DNA of 64,000 nucleotides from Polynucleobacter corsicus. Its GTDB lineage: Bacteria > Pseudomonadota > Gammaproteobacteria > Burkholderiales > Burkholderiaceae. The stretch lies in assembly GCF_018688255.1 (NCBI RefSeq), contig NZ_CP061314.1, positions 806,001 to 870,000 of the forward strand, in the 5' to 3' direction. The notes under the pieces were generated by a model that did not search any database, was not told the origin of the DNA, and saw only the letters and a program-made list of their open reading frames with translations. Shown here piece by piece: positions 11,186-20,637 of this stretch (positions within the stretch are counted from its first letter, which is position 1; each line of letters opens with the position of its first letter). The position numbers were made by a program, and so were the translations under genes.

Positions 11186-11788
11186 ATGACTGAAAAATCA
11201 TTTAAAGACCTGCCAATCGGTGATGCCCATTTGAGGGAAGAGCGCTTGTCTGGTGAGGATATTTATGGCGGCATCTTTTTGAATATGAAGCGCGATCAAG
11301 TGAGTCTGCCAGATGGTAATCAGGCCGTACGTGAATATCTGACGCACCCTGGCGCAGTCGCTATTTTGGCGATCTTAGATGATGGCAGGGTATTGATGGA
11401 GCGCCAATATCGCTACCCCATTGCCAAGGCCTGTATTGAGATTCCTGCGGGCAAGCTGGAAATTGGTGAAGATCGATTGCTTTGTGCCAAGCGAGAGCTT
11501 GAGGAAGAGACAGGCTACTCTGCAAGTAAATGGAGTTTTATACGCCGTATTCATCCGGTGATCTCTTACTCGACGGAGTTTATTGATATCTATCTTGCTG
11601 AAGATTTAGTCTCCGGCAAAAGCCACTTAGACGATGAAGAGTTTTTGGATGTCTTTGCCGCCCCTCTAGAGCAATTATTGGAGTGGGTGGAGCAGGGTGA
11701 GATTACCGACGTGAAAACGACCATTGCGACCTATTGGCTGGATCGCTATCGTCGTGGTTTAGTAAGCCCTGAGCCAATTTCGGGGTAA
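11186..11788 (+). CDS. NUDIX hydrolase, ADP-ribose pyrophosphatase type
   Basis: Hydrolyses a nucleoside diphosphate linked to another group, most likely ADP-ribose or ADP-sugars, in the cytoplasm. The NUDIX box is complete: G, then E after five residues, then REL..EE.TGY (segment GKLEIGEDRLLCAKRELEEE). The preceding GAVAILAILDDGRVLMERQYRYP fits the ADP-ribose pyrophosphatase branch. The frame can be extended upstream to 11117, but that would place the start inside the nuo terminator, so I use ATG 11186 (MTEKSFKDLP), giving 200 residues. Exact substrate is not readable from sequence. Confidence 0.85.
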   Translation: MTEKSFKDLPIGDAHLREERLSGEDIYGGIFLNMKRDQVSLPDGNQAVREYLTHPGAVAILAILDDGRVLMERQYRYPIAKACIEIPAGKLEIGEDRLLCAKRELEEETGYSASKWSFIRRIHPVISYSTEFIDIYLAEDLVSGKSHLDDEEFLDVFAAPLEQLLEWVEQGEITDVKTTIATYWLDRYRRGLVSPEPISG

Positions 11789-11814
11789 TTTAACTATCCT
11801 TTAAAATAAGGCTA

Positions 11815-11842
11815 TTGAATTTAGTATTTTTGCCCCTATATA
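11815..11842 (+). promoter_or_regulatory. Candidate sigma-70 promoter of the DUF1178 gene
   Basis: TTGAAT (11815-11820), a 16-bp spacer, then TATATA (11837-11842). The expected transcription start falls at about 11849, which is the A of the ATG, and no Shine-Dalgarno is visible. The mRNA may therefore be leaderless. Confidence 0.5.
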
Positions 11843-11848
11843 AGTCTT

Positions 11849-12376
11849 ATGAAAGTTTATAACCTCGCTTGCCCACTGTCTCATCGCTTTGAGGGATGGT
11901 TTGCCTCTGAAGAGGATTGCCTTGCTCAGCAAGATAAGGGAATGCTGGCGTGCCCTATTTGCGATAGCACTGAGATCACTCGTATGCCATCGGCTCCCCA
12001 TATTGCCAAATCAGGATCTAATAAAGATATCCCGACTTCAACTGAACTGACTGTCGCTAGTTCAGCCGCAACAGATTCTACTGGTGTCAGTGGCTCATTA
12101 AGTGGTGATGTTGTTGCTTTGACTGGAAGCGACCATTCCCAGTTAGAGGCACAGGTACAGGCAGCCTTTTTAAAGGGCATGCGTGATTTAATGGGTAAAT
12201 CCGAAGATGTAGGAAACTCTTTTGCAGAAGAGGCGAGAAAGATTCATTACAAAGAGTCACCCGAGCGCAGTATCCGCGGTCAAACCACTCTAGATGAAGC
12301 TGAGGCTTTGCGTGATGAGGGAATTGAGGTCATGGCAATGCCGATGATGCCTGCTTTCAAAAACACTCTGCAGTAG
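11849..12376 (+). CDS. DUF1178 family protein
   Basis: Conserved proteobacterial protein of unknown function. The start MKVYNLACPLSHRFEGWF and the later LACPICDSTEITRMPSAP are typical of DUF1178. Two CxxC/CxxxxH-like elements (C8...H12, and CPIC near residue 36) suggest a small zinc ribbon at the N-terminus. 175 residues; the middle (about 50-95) is Ser/Thr/Gly-rich and probably disordered. The C-terminal part (EEARKIHYKESPERSIRGQ) is the second conserved block. It has its own candidate promoter, and the NUDIX gene precedes it on the same strand. Confidence 0.85.
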   Translation: MKVYNLACPLSHRFEGWFASEEDCLAQQDKGMLACPICDSTEITRMPSAPHIAKSGSNKDIPTSTELTVASSAATDSTGVSGSLSGDVVALTGSDHSQLEAQVQAAFLKGMRDLMGKSEDVGNSFAEEARKIHYKESPERSIRGQTTLDEAEALRDEGIEVMAMPMMPAFKNTLQ

Positions 12377-12446
12377 CCAGTACCCTCCTAATTCCCCTAT
12401 ACTTAATGTGTGCCCAGGTTCTGGACACTACCATTCATTAGGATAG

Positions 12447-13211
<765 letters not shown>

Positions 13212-13255
13212 GCTTTATTTATTAATACCCTAATCCGTAGTCGAAAGCCTGCCCT

Positions 13256-13909
13256 GTGACCTTTCTGGATATTCTTGCCCAGTTAGCGCAGGGCATTTCT
13301 TATACGGTTTTAGTCACTTTCGTTTGCTCTCTCACTGGCTTGGTCGTTGGCTTAACCGTTGCGAGTCTTCGTCGTCTCGATATCCGCTGGCTTACCCCTC
13401 TCATTGATTGCTATACCTATGTCTTTAGGGGCGTGCCAGTTTTAGTCCTATTGTTTATGGTCTACTTTGGCCTACCAGGTATCGGCTTTAAGGTTCCACC
13501 GTTAATGGCAATGGCGCTTAGTTTAGGCCTAGTAGCATCCGCTTATTTAGCCGAGGTATTTCGGGGGGCATTTAACTCAGTAGATCCTGCTGAAGTGATT
13601 GCAGCCCAAGCCATGGGAATGACTCGTACTCAGGTACTGCGATTTATTGAGTTACCCCAGATGTTGCGATTTTCAGTCCCGGGTATGGTTAACGAGTTCA
13701 CCTCAGTACTGAAATATTCTCCATTTGCCTATACAGTGGGGATTCCGGAGATTACCAAGCAAGCTATGACACTCACTTCAACCACACTCCGTGGCATAGA
13801 GGTCTATTTAGCTGTGGGCATTTTATATTTCGTGATTTACCGAATTTGCTTAATCGGCGTTCAACTTCTGAGTAAGCGTTTCCAAATTCCAGGGATGGCT
13901 CCAGCATGA
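13256..13909 (+). CDS. Amino acid ABC transporter permease (first)
   Basis: Inner-membrane permease of the HisM/GlnP type. 217 residues with about five transmembrane helices. The cytoplasmic coupling EAA-like loop is visible in AAQAMGMTRTQVLRFIELPQ (about residues 120-139). The start is GTG at 13256. A 44-bp gap separates it from the binding protein. It pairs with the second permease at 14687 to form the heterodimeric channel, with the ATPase gene between them. Confidence 0.9.
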   Translation: MTFLDILAQLAQGISYTVLVTFVCSLTGLVVGLTVASLRRLDIRWLTPLIDCYTYVFRGVPVLVLLFMVYFGLPGIGFKVPPLMAMALSLGLVASAYLAEVFRGAFNSVDPAEVIAAQAMGMTRTQVLRFIELPQMLRFSVPGMVNEFTSVLKYSPFAYTVGIPEITKQAMTLTSTTLRGIEVYLAVGILYFVIYRICLIGVQLLSKRFQIPGMAPA

Positions 13910-13955
13910 GCAACAGTATGAGCACTAGCACCACATTATTTAAAGAGGTAATCCT

Positions 13956-14687
13956 TTGGCATTAATTCAAGTGAGCGATTTGGTAAAAGAGTTTGATGGG
14001 CAAACTGTCTTATCCAACATTAACCTCGATTTAAAAGAGGGCGATGTGCGGGTCTTGATGGGCGCTTCTGGCTCTGGAAAATCTACTTTATTGCGTTGCC
14101 TGAATCGCTTGGTTGAGCCCACCTCAGGTTCAATTATTTTCAGAGGCAAGGAAGTATTGGGTCCTAATGTCGATGTGCGGGAATTGCGTAAGCAAATTGG
14201 TTTTGTATTTCAGCAGTTCGCTTTGTACAGTCATCTGACCGTATTGGATAACGTATCACTAGGCCTACGCAAGTTACATAAGATGGGTAAAGCAGAGGCA
14301 AAAGAAAAAGCGTTATTCGAACTATCCCATTTTGAAATGACACCCCATCAAGATAAATATCCCTCGCAGCTTTCTGGCGGACAGAAGCAGCGGGTGGCTA
14401 TTGCCCGTGCACTCGCCATGGATCCGGCAGTCTTAGTGCTCGATGAGCCTACCTCAGCACTCGATCCTGTCATGTCTAGAGATGTTGCTGATCTGATCAA
14501 TCGCTTGCATAGTGAAGGGATCACGATGATCTGCGTGACCCATGACCTGAACTTGGCACGCAATATTGCAGATACCGTGATGTTTTTGGATCGCGGCGTC
14601 ATTCGGGCTGATGATCGAATCGATGTATTGAGCAAACATTCCGATCCAGATATCAAAGCCTTCTTTGGCGCAGAGGAAAAGCGCTAA
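13956..14687 (+). CDS. Amino acid ABC transporter ATP-binding protein
   Basis: Cytoplasmic ATPase of the importer, GlnQ/HisP type. Walker A GASGSGKST (about residue 36), signature LSGGQKQR, Walker [14 protein letters not shown] and the switch His in VTHD are all intact. 243 residues. The start is TTG 13956, supported by AAAGAGG just upstream (about 13941-13947). Its stop TAA shares one base with the ATG of the next permease (TAATG), so the two are translationally coupled. Confidence 0.92.
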   Translation: MALIQVSDLVKEFDGQTVLSNINLDLKEGDVRVLMGASGSGKSTLLRCLNRLVEPTSGSIIFRGKEVLGPNVDVRELRKQIGFVFQQFALYSHLTVLDNVSLGLRKLHKMGKAEAKEKALFELSHFEMTPHQDKYPSQLSGGQKQRVAIARALAMDPAVLVLDEPTSALDPVMSRDVADLINRLHSEGITMICVTHDLNLARNIADTVMFLDRGVIRADDRIDVLSKHSDPDIKAFFGAEEKR

Positions 14688-15352
14688 TGGGAGGATGGCC
14701 ATCTTTTATACGGGATCTCACGGAGCAGATGCCCTTGATTTTGACGGGGCTAGTGAGGACCTTGCAATTGGCCGGCTTGATTAGCGTTTCAGGATTGCTT
14801 TTGGGCATCGTCGTGTTTTATCTCACGCTGAGTAAAAATCAATATGTACGTAGTGCCATTAATTCTTATATCTCCTTTTTTATCGGCATGCCCTTGATTG
14901 TTTTATTGTTCCTGATGTATTACGGCTTGCCACAGTGGGGCGTTCGACTTTCTCCATTCACAGTCGCTTTCATTGGCTTTACATTCAACGTAGCAGCTTA
15001 CAACGCGGCATATCTAAAGACCGCCTTCAATGGTTTGGATAAAAGTCAGTTGGAAGCAGCTAGTGCACAGGGCTTCAGCCCACTGCAGATCTTTCGCTTG
15101 ATTACCTTGCCGCAGGTGATTCGCCTTTCTATTCCGGCACTTACCAATCAAGTAATTGCCAATCTCAAAGATAGTTCAGTTGCTTTCTTGATTCAGTACA
15201 CCGAATTCTTTGCTCGGGTACAGGAGTTGGCTGCGACCAACTTCCAATTCTTCAAAGCCTATTTTTTGGCCGCTTTAGTTTATCTGGCTCTGGTGTCAGT
15301 GATTGTATTATTCGCTCGCGCCATTGAGAGGCGTTACTTTATTCCTGCTTAG
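14687..15352 (+). CDS. Amino acid ABC transporter permease (second)
   Basis: Second HisQ/GlnP-type permease of the same importer. 221 residues, about five transmembrane helices, with the coupling loop in AASAQGFSPLQIFRLITLPQ. Overlaps the ATPase stop by one base. Last gene of the cluster; a bidirectional terminator lies between it and the convergent mmsA. Confidence 0.9.
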   Translation: MGGWPSFIRDLTEQMPLILTGLVRTLQLAGLISVSGLLLGIVVFYLTLSKNQYVRSAINSYISFFIGMPLIVLLFLMYYGLPQWGVRLSPFTVAFIGFTFNVAAYNAAYLKTAFNGLDKSQLEAASAQGFSPLQIFRLITLPQVIRLSIPALTNQVIANLKDSSVAFLIQYTEFFARVQELAATNFQFFKAYFLAALVYLALVSVIVLFARAIERRYFIPA

Positions 15353-15385
15353 CTTCACCACTGAATCAAGAATGAATGATGAAAA

Positions 15386-15409
15386 AATAGCGACCCGAGG
15401 GTCGCTATT
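15386..15409. terminator. Bidirectional terminator between ABC cluster and mmsA
   Basis: Arms AATAGCGACC and GGTCGCTATT form a perfect stem around loop CGAG. An A-run precedes and a T/A-rich stretch follows, so it can serve both convergent units. Confidence 0.75.
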
Positions 15410-15428
15410 ATTATCTGCAGATTAACAG

Positions 15429-16949
15429 TTATTTCGAAGTCGGCATCACAAACTCTGCACCCTTGGCAATACTCTCAGGCCAGCGCTGCATCACGCTCTT
15501 TTGCTTGGTATAGAAGCGAACGCCTTCTTTGCCGTAGGCATGCATATCGCCAAAGAGGGATTTCTTCCAACCACCAAAACCATGCCAAGCCATTGGAACT
15601 GGAATAGGTACGTTAATACCAACCATGCCCACTTGTACGCGGCGAGCAAATTCACGAGCAATATTACCGTCGCTTGTAAAGCAGGCTACGCCATTACCAA
15701 ACTCACAGGAGTTCACTAAATTGAGCGCTTCGGTAAAGTTCGCTACACGCATGCAAGAGAGTACTGGTCCGAAGATTTCTTCTAGATAGATCTTCATCTC
15801 GGAGGTAACGTTATCAAACAGTGTGCCGCCGATAAAGAAGCCATTCTCATGCCCTGGCACTTTCAAACCACGACCATCTACTAGTAACTTTGCACCGGAG
15901 GCAACGCCGCTATCGATGTAACCAGTAATGCGCTCTAAGGCAGCTTTAGTAACAATAGGGCCCATTTCAGCATCGAGCTCCATACCGTTCTTCACCTTCA
16001 GGGTCTTGGTACGCTCGATGAGTTTTGGCATGATTTTCTCGGCAACATCACCCACCAAAACCGCCACTGAGATTGCCATGCAGCGCTCACCAGCAGAGCC
16101 ATAGGCTGCACCAATCAAAGCGTCAATTGTCTTATCGATATCTGCATCAGGCATCACTACCATGTGATTCTTAGCGCCACCTAAAGCCTGGGAGCGCTTG
16201 CCAAAGTGCGCGCAACGCTCATAGATGTAGTTGGCAATCGGGGTAGAGCCTACAAAGCTCACTGCCTTCACATCGGGATTCTCAATCAAGGCATCTACCG
16301 CTTCTTTATCGCCTTGCACTACGTTAAATACACCATCAGGCAAACCAGCCTGTGTCAGTAACTTCGCCATGAACAATGAAGCGGATGGATCGGTTGGGCT
16401 GGGCTTCAGAATGAAGGTGTTGCCACAGGCAATCGCCACTGGGAACATCCACATTGGTACCATGACGGGGAAGTTAAATGGTGTCACGCCAGCAACCACA
16501 CCTAAAGGCTGGCGCATGACCCAGTTATCAATATCAGTCGACACTTGCTCGGTGTAATCACCCTTGAGCAGTTCTGGAATACCAGTAGAGAATTCAACAA
16601 TCTCGATACCGCGAGTCACTTCGCCCTGGGCGTCGGTAAATACTTTGCCGTGTTCAGCGGTAATAATGGCGGCCAACTCATCACGGTTCGCATTGAGTAA
16701 CTCGAGATACTTAAACATAATGCGCGCACGGCGCAATGGGGAGGTCTGGCTCCAGGTCTTGAATGCTGCCTGTGCATTTGCTACAACCTCATCAACCTCT
16801 TTGCGGCTAGCTAGGGCTACGCGTCTTGCAACAGCGCCTGTAGAGGGGTTAAACACATCGGCAAAACGACCATCTTTAGGATTGACGACTTTACCGCCAA
16901 CGAAATGGCCAATATCTTCTTTTGATGTAAAAGCTTGGGGTGCGCTCAT
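15429..16949 (-). CDS. mmsA: Methylmalonate-semialdehyde dehydrogenase (CoA-acylating)
   Basis: Oxidises methylmalonate or malonate semialdehyde with NAD+ and CoA to propionyl-CoA or acetyl-CoA, in valine, myo-inositol or beta-alanine breakdown. 506 residues of the aldehyde dehydrogenase superfamily. The catalytic Cys lies in [14 protein letters not shown], a motif typical of MmsA rather than generic aldehyde dehydrogenases. Other hallmarks: [17 protein letters not shown] and [15 protein letters not shown]. No other valine- or inositol-pathway gene is adjacent. It is divergent from the flavin oxidoreductase at 17101, with about 150 bp between them for both promoters. Confidence 0.93.
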   Translation of the reverse strand: MSAPQAFTSKEDIGHFVGGKVVNPKDGRFADVFNPSTGAVARRVALASRKEVDEVVANAQAAFKTWSQTSPLRRARIMFKYLELLNANRDELAAIITAEHGKVFTDAQGEVTRGIEIVEFSTGIPELLKGDYTEQVSTDIDNWVMRQPLGVVAGVTPFNFPVMVPMWMFPVAIACGNTFILKPSPTDPSASLFMAKLLTQAGLPDGVFNVVQGDKEAVDALIENPDVKAVSFVGSTPIANYIYERCAHFGKRSQALGGAKNHMVVMPDADIDKTIDALIGAAYGSAGERCMAISVAVLVGDVAEKIMPKLIERTKTLKVKNGMELDAEMGPIVTKAALERITGYIDSGVASGAKLLVDGRGLKVPGHENGFFIGGTLFDNVTSEMKIYLEEIFGPVLSCMRVANFTEALNLVNSCEFGNGVACFTSDGNIAREFARRVQVGMVGINVPIPVPMAWHGFGGWKKSLFGDMHAYGKEGVRFYTKQKSVMQRWPESIAKGAEFVMPTSK

Positions 16950-17100
16950 AGTGATTTACTTAATATTCTATTGTCTGGTTTTGGGTTCAATAAAGATGCT
17001 TGGGCTAGATTCCGCACAACTCTGTGGTCTCGTTTATTCTACTGAATCTATTTTATCGCTTTAGCTAGTTTTACGCTTTTTTGGCCCTAAAGGTATGCAA

Positions 17101-18222
17101 ATGAGTCTTTTATTCTCCAGTTACGTTCTAAGCTCCCCTAAAGGGCCTCTAACCCTATCAAACCGGGTGGTTGTGGCGCCCATGTGCCAATACTCTGCAG
17201 TCAATGGAGAGGCCCAGGATTGGCATCTCATGCACTGGGGTAATCTCCTAAATAGTGGTGCAGGGCTCTTTATCATCGAAGCCACCGGTGTGACCCCTGA
17301 GGGTCGCATTACCCCTGTATGCCTGGGCCTGTGGGATGACCGCACAGAAGCGGCCCTGAAAGACAAGCTCACGAGGGCCCGGAGTTTAGCTCCAGCCACT
17401 CCTGTATTTATTCAGCTGGCGCATGCTGGTCGTAAAGCCTCCAGTGCTAGCCCTTGGGCTGGCGGTCAATTACTCTCTAAAGAGCAGGGCGGCTGGGATA
17501 TGGTTGCTCCTTCAGCCATTCCCCAGCTCAAGGATGAGCGTTTGCCACATGAGCTCTCAAAAACAGAGTTGACCGAGCTCATCACGGCATTTGTTATTGC
17601 GGCGCAGCGAGCTGAACGGATTGGGATCGATGGCGTTGAGTTGCATGGTGCCCATGGCTATCTCTTGCACCAGTTTTTGTCGCCCATCGCCAATCAACGC
17701 ACAGATGAATATGGTGGCTCTTATGAGAACCGCATTCGCTTTCCATTGGAATTATTTGCGGCGGTACGAAAAGCCTATCAAGGTGTCTTAGGTATTCGCA
17801 TTTCTGCAAGTGACTGGATTGAGGGTGGCTGGACGCCTGAAGAGACGGCTGATTTTGCTGCTCGACTGAAGCCCTTGGGATGTGACTTCGTTCATATTTC
17901 ATCAGGGGGAATTTCTCCATTGCAAAAGATTGCGATTGGACCCAATTACCAAGTGCCATTTGCCAAGATTGTGAAAGACAAGTCTGGCATTCCGACGATG
18001 ACAGTGGGCTTGATTACCGACCCTAAACAAGCTGAAGATATTTTGCAAAAAGGCGATGCGGATTTAATTGCTCTGGCACGCGCATTTTTATATAAACCCC
18101 GTTGGGCTTGGGAGGCTGCCGCAGCCTTAGGTGGCATCGTGCCTTCAAATGAGCGTTACTGGCGCTGCTTACCGCGTGAAGCCCAGGCCATTTTTGGTGA
18201 TGTCAAAGTAGGGCAGAGATAA
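17101..18222 (+). CDS. NADH:flavin oxidoreductase, YqjM-like old yellow enzyme
   Basis: FMN-dependent ene-reductase that reduces activated C=C bonds with NAD(P)H. 373 residues, one TIM barrel. YqjM-class markers: Cys and Tyr in APMCQYSA near residue 25, and the His pair in HGAHGYLLHQFLSP. NQRTDEYGGSYENR is also typical. Two ATGs are possible: 17095 and 17101. AAAGG at 17089-17093 is 7 bp from 17101 but only 1 bp from 17095, so I chose 17101. Physiological substrate unknown. Confidence 0.9.
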   Translation: MSLLFSSYVLSSPKGPLTLSNRVVVAPMCQYSAVNGEAQDWHLMHWGNLLNSGAGLFIIEATGVTPEGRITPVCLGLWDDRTEAALKDKLTRARSLAPATPVFIQLAHAGRKASSASPWAGGQLLSKEQGGWDMVAPSAIPQLKDERLPHELSKTELTELITAFVIAAQRAERIGIDGVELHGAHGYLLHQFLSPIANQRTDEYGGSYENRIRFPLELFAAVRKAYQGVLGIRISASDWIEGGWTPEETADFAARLKPLGCDFVHISSGGISPLQKIAIGPNYQVPFAKIVKDKSGIPTMTVGLITDPKQAEDILQKGDADLIALARAFLYKPRWAWEAAAALGGIVPSNERYWRCLPREAQAIFGDVKVGQR

Positions 18223-18265
18223 TTCTTGCCAAACAATAAATGAAACTCAGCTTTTGGAGATCAAT

Positions 18266-19243
18266 ATGAAATCAATCAAACTCATTTACCGTTCTTTAGC
18301 CATCATCAGTATTACATTGGGCTCCCACTTGGTTCATGCCCAATCATTTCCAGATCGACTCATTACCCTGGTTGTTCCGAACCCGCCCGGAGGCTTGGTA
18401 GATACTTCGGCGCGTTTATTGAGTGAGCCTCTAACTCGGGTGATTGGTCAGCCCGTGATTGTGGATAACAAGCCAGGCGCTAGCGGAAATACGGCCTATC
18501 AATATGTTGCTAAGGCCAAGCCCGATGGATATACCTTGCTGATTTCTTATTCTGGATATCACGTTGGCAACCCTTCCTTGATGGACAAATTACCTTGGGA
18601 CCCAATTAAGGATTTTTCTCCAGTTGGACTCCTGACAGTTTCTACCAATGTGATTGCAGTGCATCCTTCAGTGCCTGTAAATAATCTAAAAGAATTGATT
18701 GCCTACGCTAAAACCAATCCTGGAAAGCTCAATTACGCCTCGCAGGGTAATGGTTCGGTGTCTCATATTGGTACTGAAATCTTTAAGCAAAATACGGGTG
18801 TAGATATCGTTCACGTACCGTACAAGGGTTCTGGTCCAGCAATTCAGGACGTATTGGCAGGTCAGGTGCAAGTATTTATTACGACACCCCCTTCGGTGAT
18901 GCAACACGTACAAAGTGGAAAGCTGAAAGGCTTGGCTGTGACGGGTAAAAGTCGTCACCCTGGTATGCCCAATGTGCCTACGACTGCCGAAGCAGGCTTG
19001 CCTACATTTCAATTGGAATCTTGGGTAGCTTTATATGCGCCAGCGGGCACGCCAGCACCAGTCATTACTAAGCTGACCGAGTCTGTTAAGAAAAGCCTCA
19101 CCCTGCCTGAAGTGAAAGAACGTTCAGAGGCAGCTGGTGTTGAGTTGCGTTACTTAACGCCTCCACAGATGGATGCCTTACTGAAAAAAGAATTGCCTTA
19201 TTGGGATAAGGCAATCAAATCCGCCAATATCAAGCTTGATTAA
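18266..19243 (+). CDS. Tripartite tricarboxylate transporter (Bug family) substrate-binding protein
   Basis: Periplasmic solute receptor of the Bug/TctC family, very common in Burkholderiales. A signal peptide spans about residues 1-25 (MKSIKLIYRS...HLVHA-QS). Family motifs include PNPPGGLVDTSARLL and NKPGASGNTA. 325 residues. The start ATG 18266 follows TTTTGGAGA; an in-frame TTG at 18254 overlaps that site and is not used. No TctA/TctB membrane genes lie nearby, which is normal for orphan Bug receptors. Ligand unknown. Confidence 0.88.
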   Translation: MKSIKLIYRSLAIISITLGSHLVHAQSFPDRLITLVVPNPPGGLVDTSARLLSEPLTRVIGQPVIVDNKPGASGNTAYQYVAKAKPDGYTLLISYSGYHVGNPSLMDKLPWDPIKDFSPVGLLTVSTNVIAVHPSVPVNNLKELIAYAKTNPGKLNYASQGNGSVSHIGTEIFKQNTGVDIVHVPYKGSGPAIQDVLAGQVQVFITTPPSVMQHVQSGKLKGLAVTGKSRHPGMPNVPTTAEAGLPTFQLESWVALYAPAGTPAPVITKLTESVKKSLTLPEVKERSEAAGVELRYLTPPQMDALLKKELPYWDKAIKSANIKLD

Positions 19244-19254
19244 GTGATCGACAA

Positions 19255-19914
19255 ATGAAGCAACACTCCGTAAGAGAATCTTGGTTAGAAGATGCTGTAA
19301 GACATTTGGAGCCGGTATTCTCAAAGGCGGGATATGCCATACCCCCAGTGAGAGTGTCTTGTGGCTTCCCAGCCTCTAGTAGTCCCAGAACAACCTTGGG
19401 ACAATGCTGGCCTCGTGAGCGCTCTGGTGGGGGAGTTAACGAAATCTTTATTTCACCAAAGTTAGATGATCCCGTTCAGTTATTAGACACTTTGGTACAT
19501 GAGCTATGCCATGCCGTGGATGATTGCTTTAGCGGTCATGGCGAGGACTTCAAAGGCATTGCTCAGACTGTAGGTTTAGAAGGTCCCGCCAGAATGGCTC
19601 ACGCAACCGAAGAGTTGATGGTGCGCCTCATGATGATCAGCCAAGAGCTTGGGCCATATCCACATCAGGCAATTGTTTTCCCGCCCCCAAGACCGAGCAA
19701 TGCGAGTCGCAATAAAGCCAAATGTAGCCAGTGTGGATACGAGGTAACACTATTAAAGAAGTGGGCTACTTATGGCGCCCCCATTTGCCCTAAAGACAAT
19801 ATCCGAATGCAAGAAGCGCTGATCGAGACGATCGAAAATACGACTGAGCACGATACAGAAGCAGTTACAGGATCTAAACCTAAGAAGGATGAAATCCGCC
19901 GCGCTATCAGCTAA
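19255..19914 (+). CDS. SprT-like zinc metallopeptidase-fold protein
   Basis: Putative metal-dependent protein with the SprT-like fold. The zinc site is VHELCHAVDD (HExxH) near residue 81, followed by a downstream GHGEDFK that can supply the third ligand. The C-terminus has a zinc ribbon (CSQCGYEV ... CPKD), as in SprT/Spartan-like proteins. 219 residues; the tail after about residue 190 is charged. It lies 11 bp after the Bug receptor gene, probably co-transcribed. Function in bacteria is not established; a role in DNA-protein crosslink or stress response is only an analogy. Confidence 0.75.
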   Translation: MKQHSVRESWLEDAVRHLEPVFSKAGYAIPPVRVSCGFPASSSPRTTLGQCWPRERSGGGVNEIFISPKLDDPVQLLDTLVHELCHAVDDCFSGHGEDFKGIAQTVGLEGPARMAHATEELMVRLMMISQELGPYPHQAIVFPPPRPSNASRNKAKCSQCGYEVTLLKKWATYGAPICPKDNIRMQEALIETIENTTEHDTEAVTGSKPKKDEIRRAIS

Positions 19915-19932
19915 TCAAAATATTGATTAGCT
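19909..19932. terminator. Palindrome spanning both convergent stop codons
   Basis: AGCTAATCAA (19909-19918) and TTGATTAGCT (19923-19932) form a perfect 10-bp stem with loop AATA. The TAA of the SprT-like gene (19912-19914) and the TAA of dnaQ (19927-19929, minus) sit symmetrically in the two arms. It likely stops transcription on both strands, though it is A/T-rich and lacks a long U-tract. Confidence 0.55.
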
Positions 19933-20637
19933 AGCGAGAGCAGAAGGGCTCCAAACAGGATCCTTCTTGCTTGCCTTGGCTATTTCAGCCAAGATCTTTT
20001 CATGAAGCTGGCAATCTTCCTCGCTTGCCGCCATGATTTTGAGATTGGTGGGCAAAGCTTTGGCTTGTCCTGAGGCATCAGTACCAACGGTGTAATCAAT
20101 CAGATCAATCGACAAGTCTTCTTGCCCACGCGTCATGGCTACATAGACTTCAGCCAGTAATTGGGCATCCAATAAAGCGCCGTGCAAAGTTCGATGTTGA
20201 TTGCTAATCGCAAAGCGTTCGCAGAGGGCATCAAGCGAGTTACGCTTGCCCGGAAACATTTGGCGAGCATCAAGTAGGGTGTCGGTAATTTTGGAGGCAA
20301 GACCCCTAAAAGCTGGGCGCTTGAGCAAAGCAAATTCGTTATCGAGGAAGCCTAAGTCAAACGCCGCATTATGAATAACTACTTCAGCGCCATCAACAAA
20401 CTCAATCAACTCTTCCACAATATTGGAGAACACGGGTTTGTCGGACAGGAACTCACGAGAGAGTCCATGAACTGCAAAAGCGCCAGCATCGATATCGCGT
20501 TCAGGATTAATGTAGTAATGGAAGGTGCGATCAGTTAAGCGACGGCCCACCATCTCAACGCAACCAATTTCAATAATGCGATCGCCTGTAGCGGGATTTA
20601 AGCCAGTTGTTTCGGTATCGAGAATAACTTGACGCAT
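19927..20637 (-). CDS. dnaQ: DNA polymerase III epsilon subunit (3'-5' proofreading exonuclease)
   Basis: Proofreading exonuclease of the replicative polymerase. DEDDh motifs: ILDTETTG (Exo I), HNAAFDLGFLD (Exo II) and HGALLDAQLLAEVY (Exo III with the catalytic His). 236 residues; the C-terminal tail is the usual region that contacts the polymerase subunit. Its ATG shares one base with the stop of the RND pump gene upstream (TGATG), so expression should be coupled to that gene. This is unusual company for dnaQ. Confidence 0.95.
   Translation of the reverse strand: MRQVILDTETTGLNPATGDRIIEIGCVEMVGRRLTDRTFHYYINPERDIDAGAFAVHGLSREFLSDKPVFSNIVEELIEFVDGAEVVIHNAAFDLGFLDNEFALLKRPAFRGLASKITDTLLDARQMFPGKRNSLDALCERFAISNQHRTLHGALLDAQLLAEVYVAMTRGQEDLSIDLIDYTVGTDASGQAKALPTNLKIMAASEEDCQLHEKILAEIAKASKKDPVWSPSALAS

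Noticed and set aside
16564..17064. Plus-strand frame of 166 codons over the 5' part of mmsA
   Set aside because: Mostly antisense to the conserved aldehyde dehydrogenase; no domain seen.
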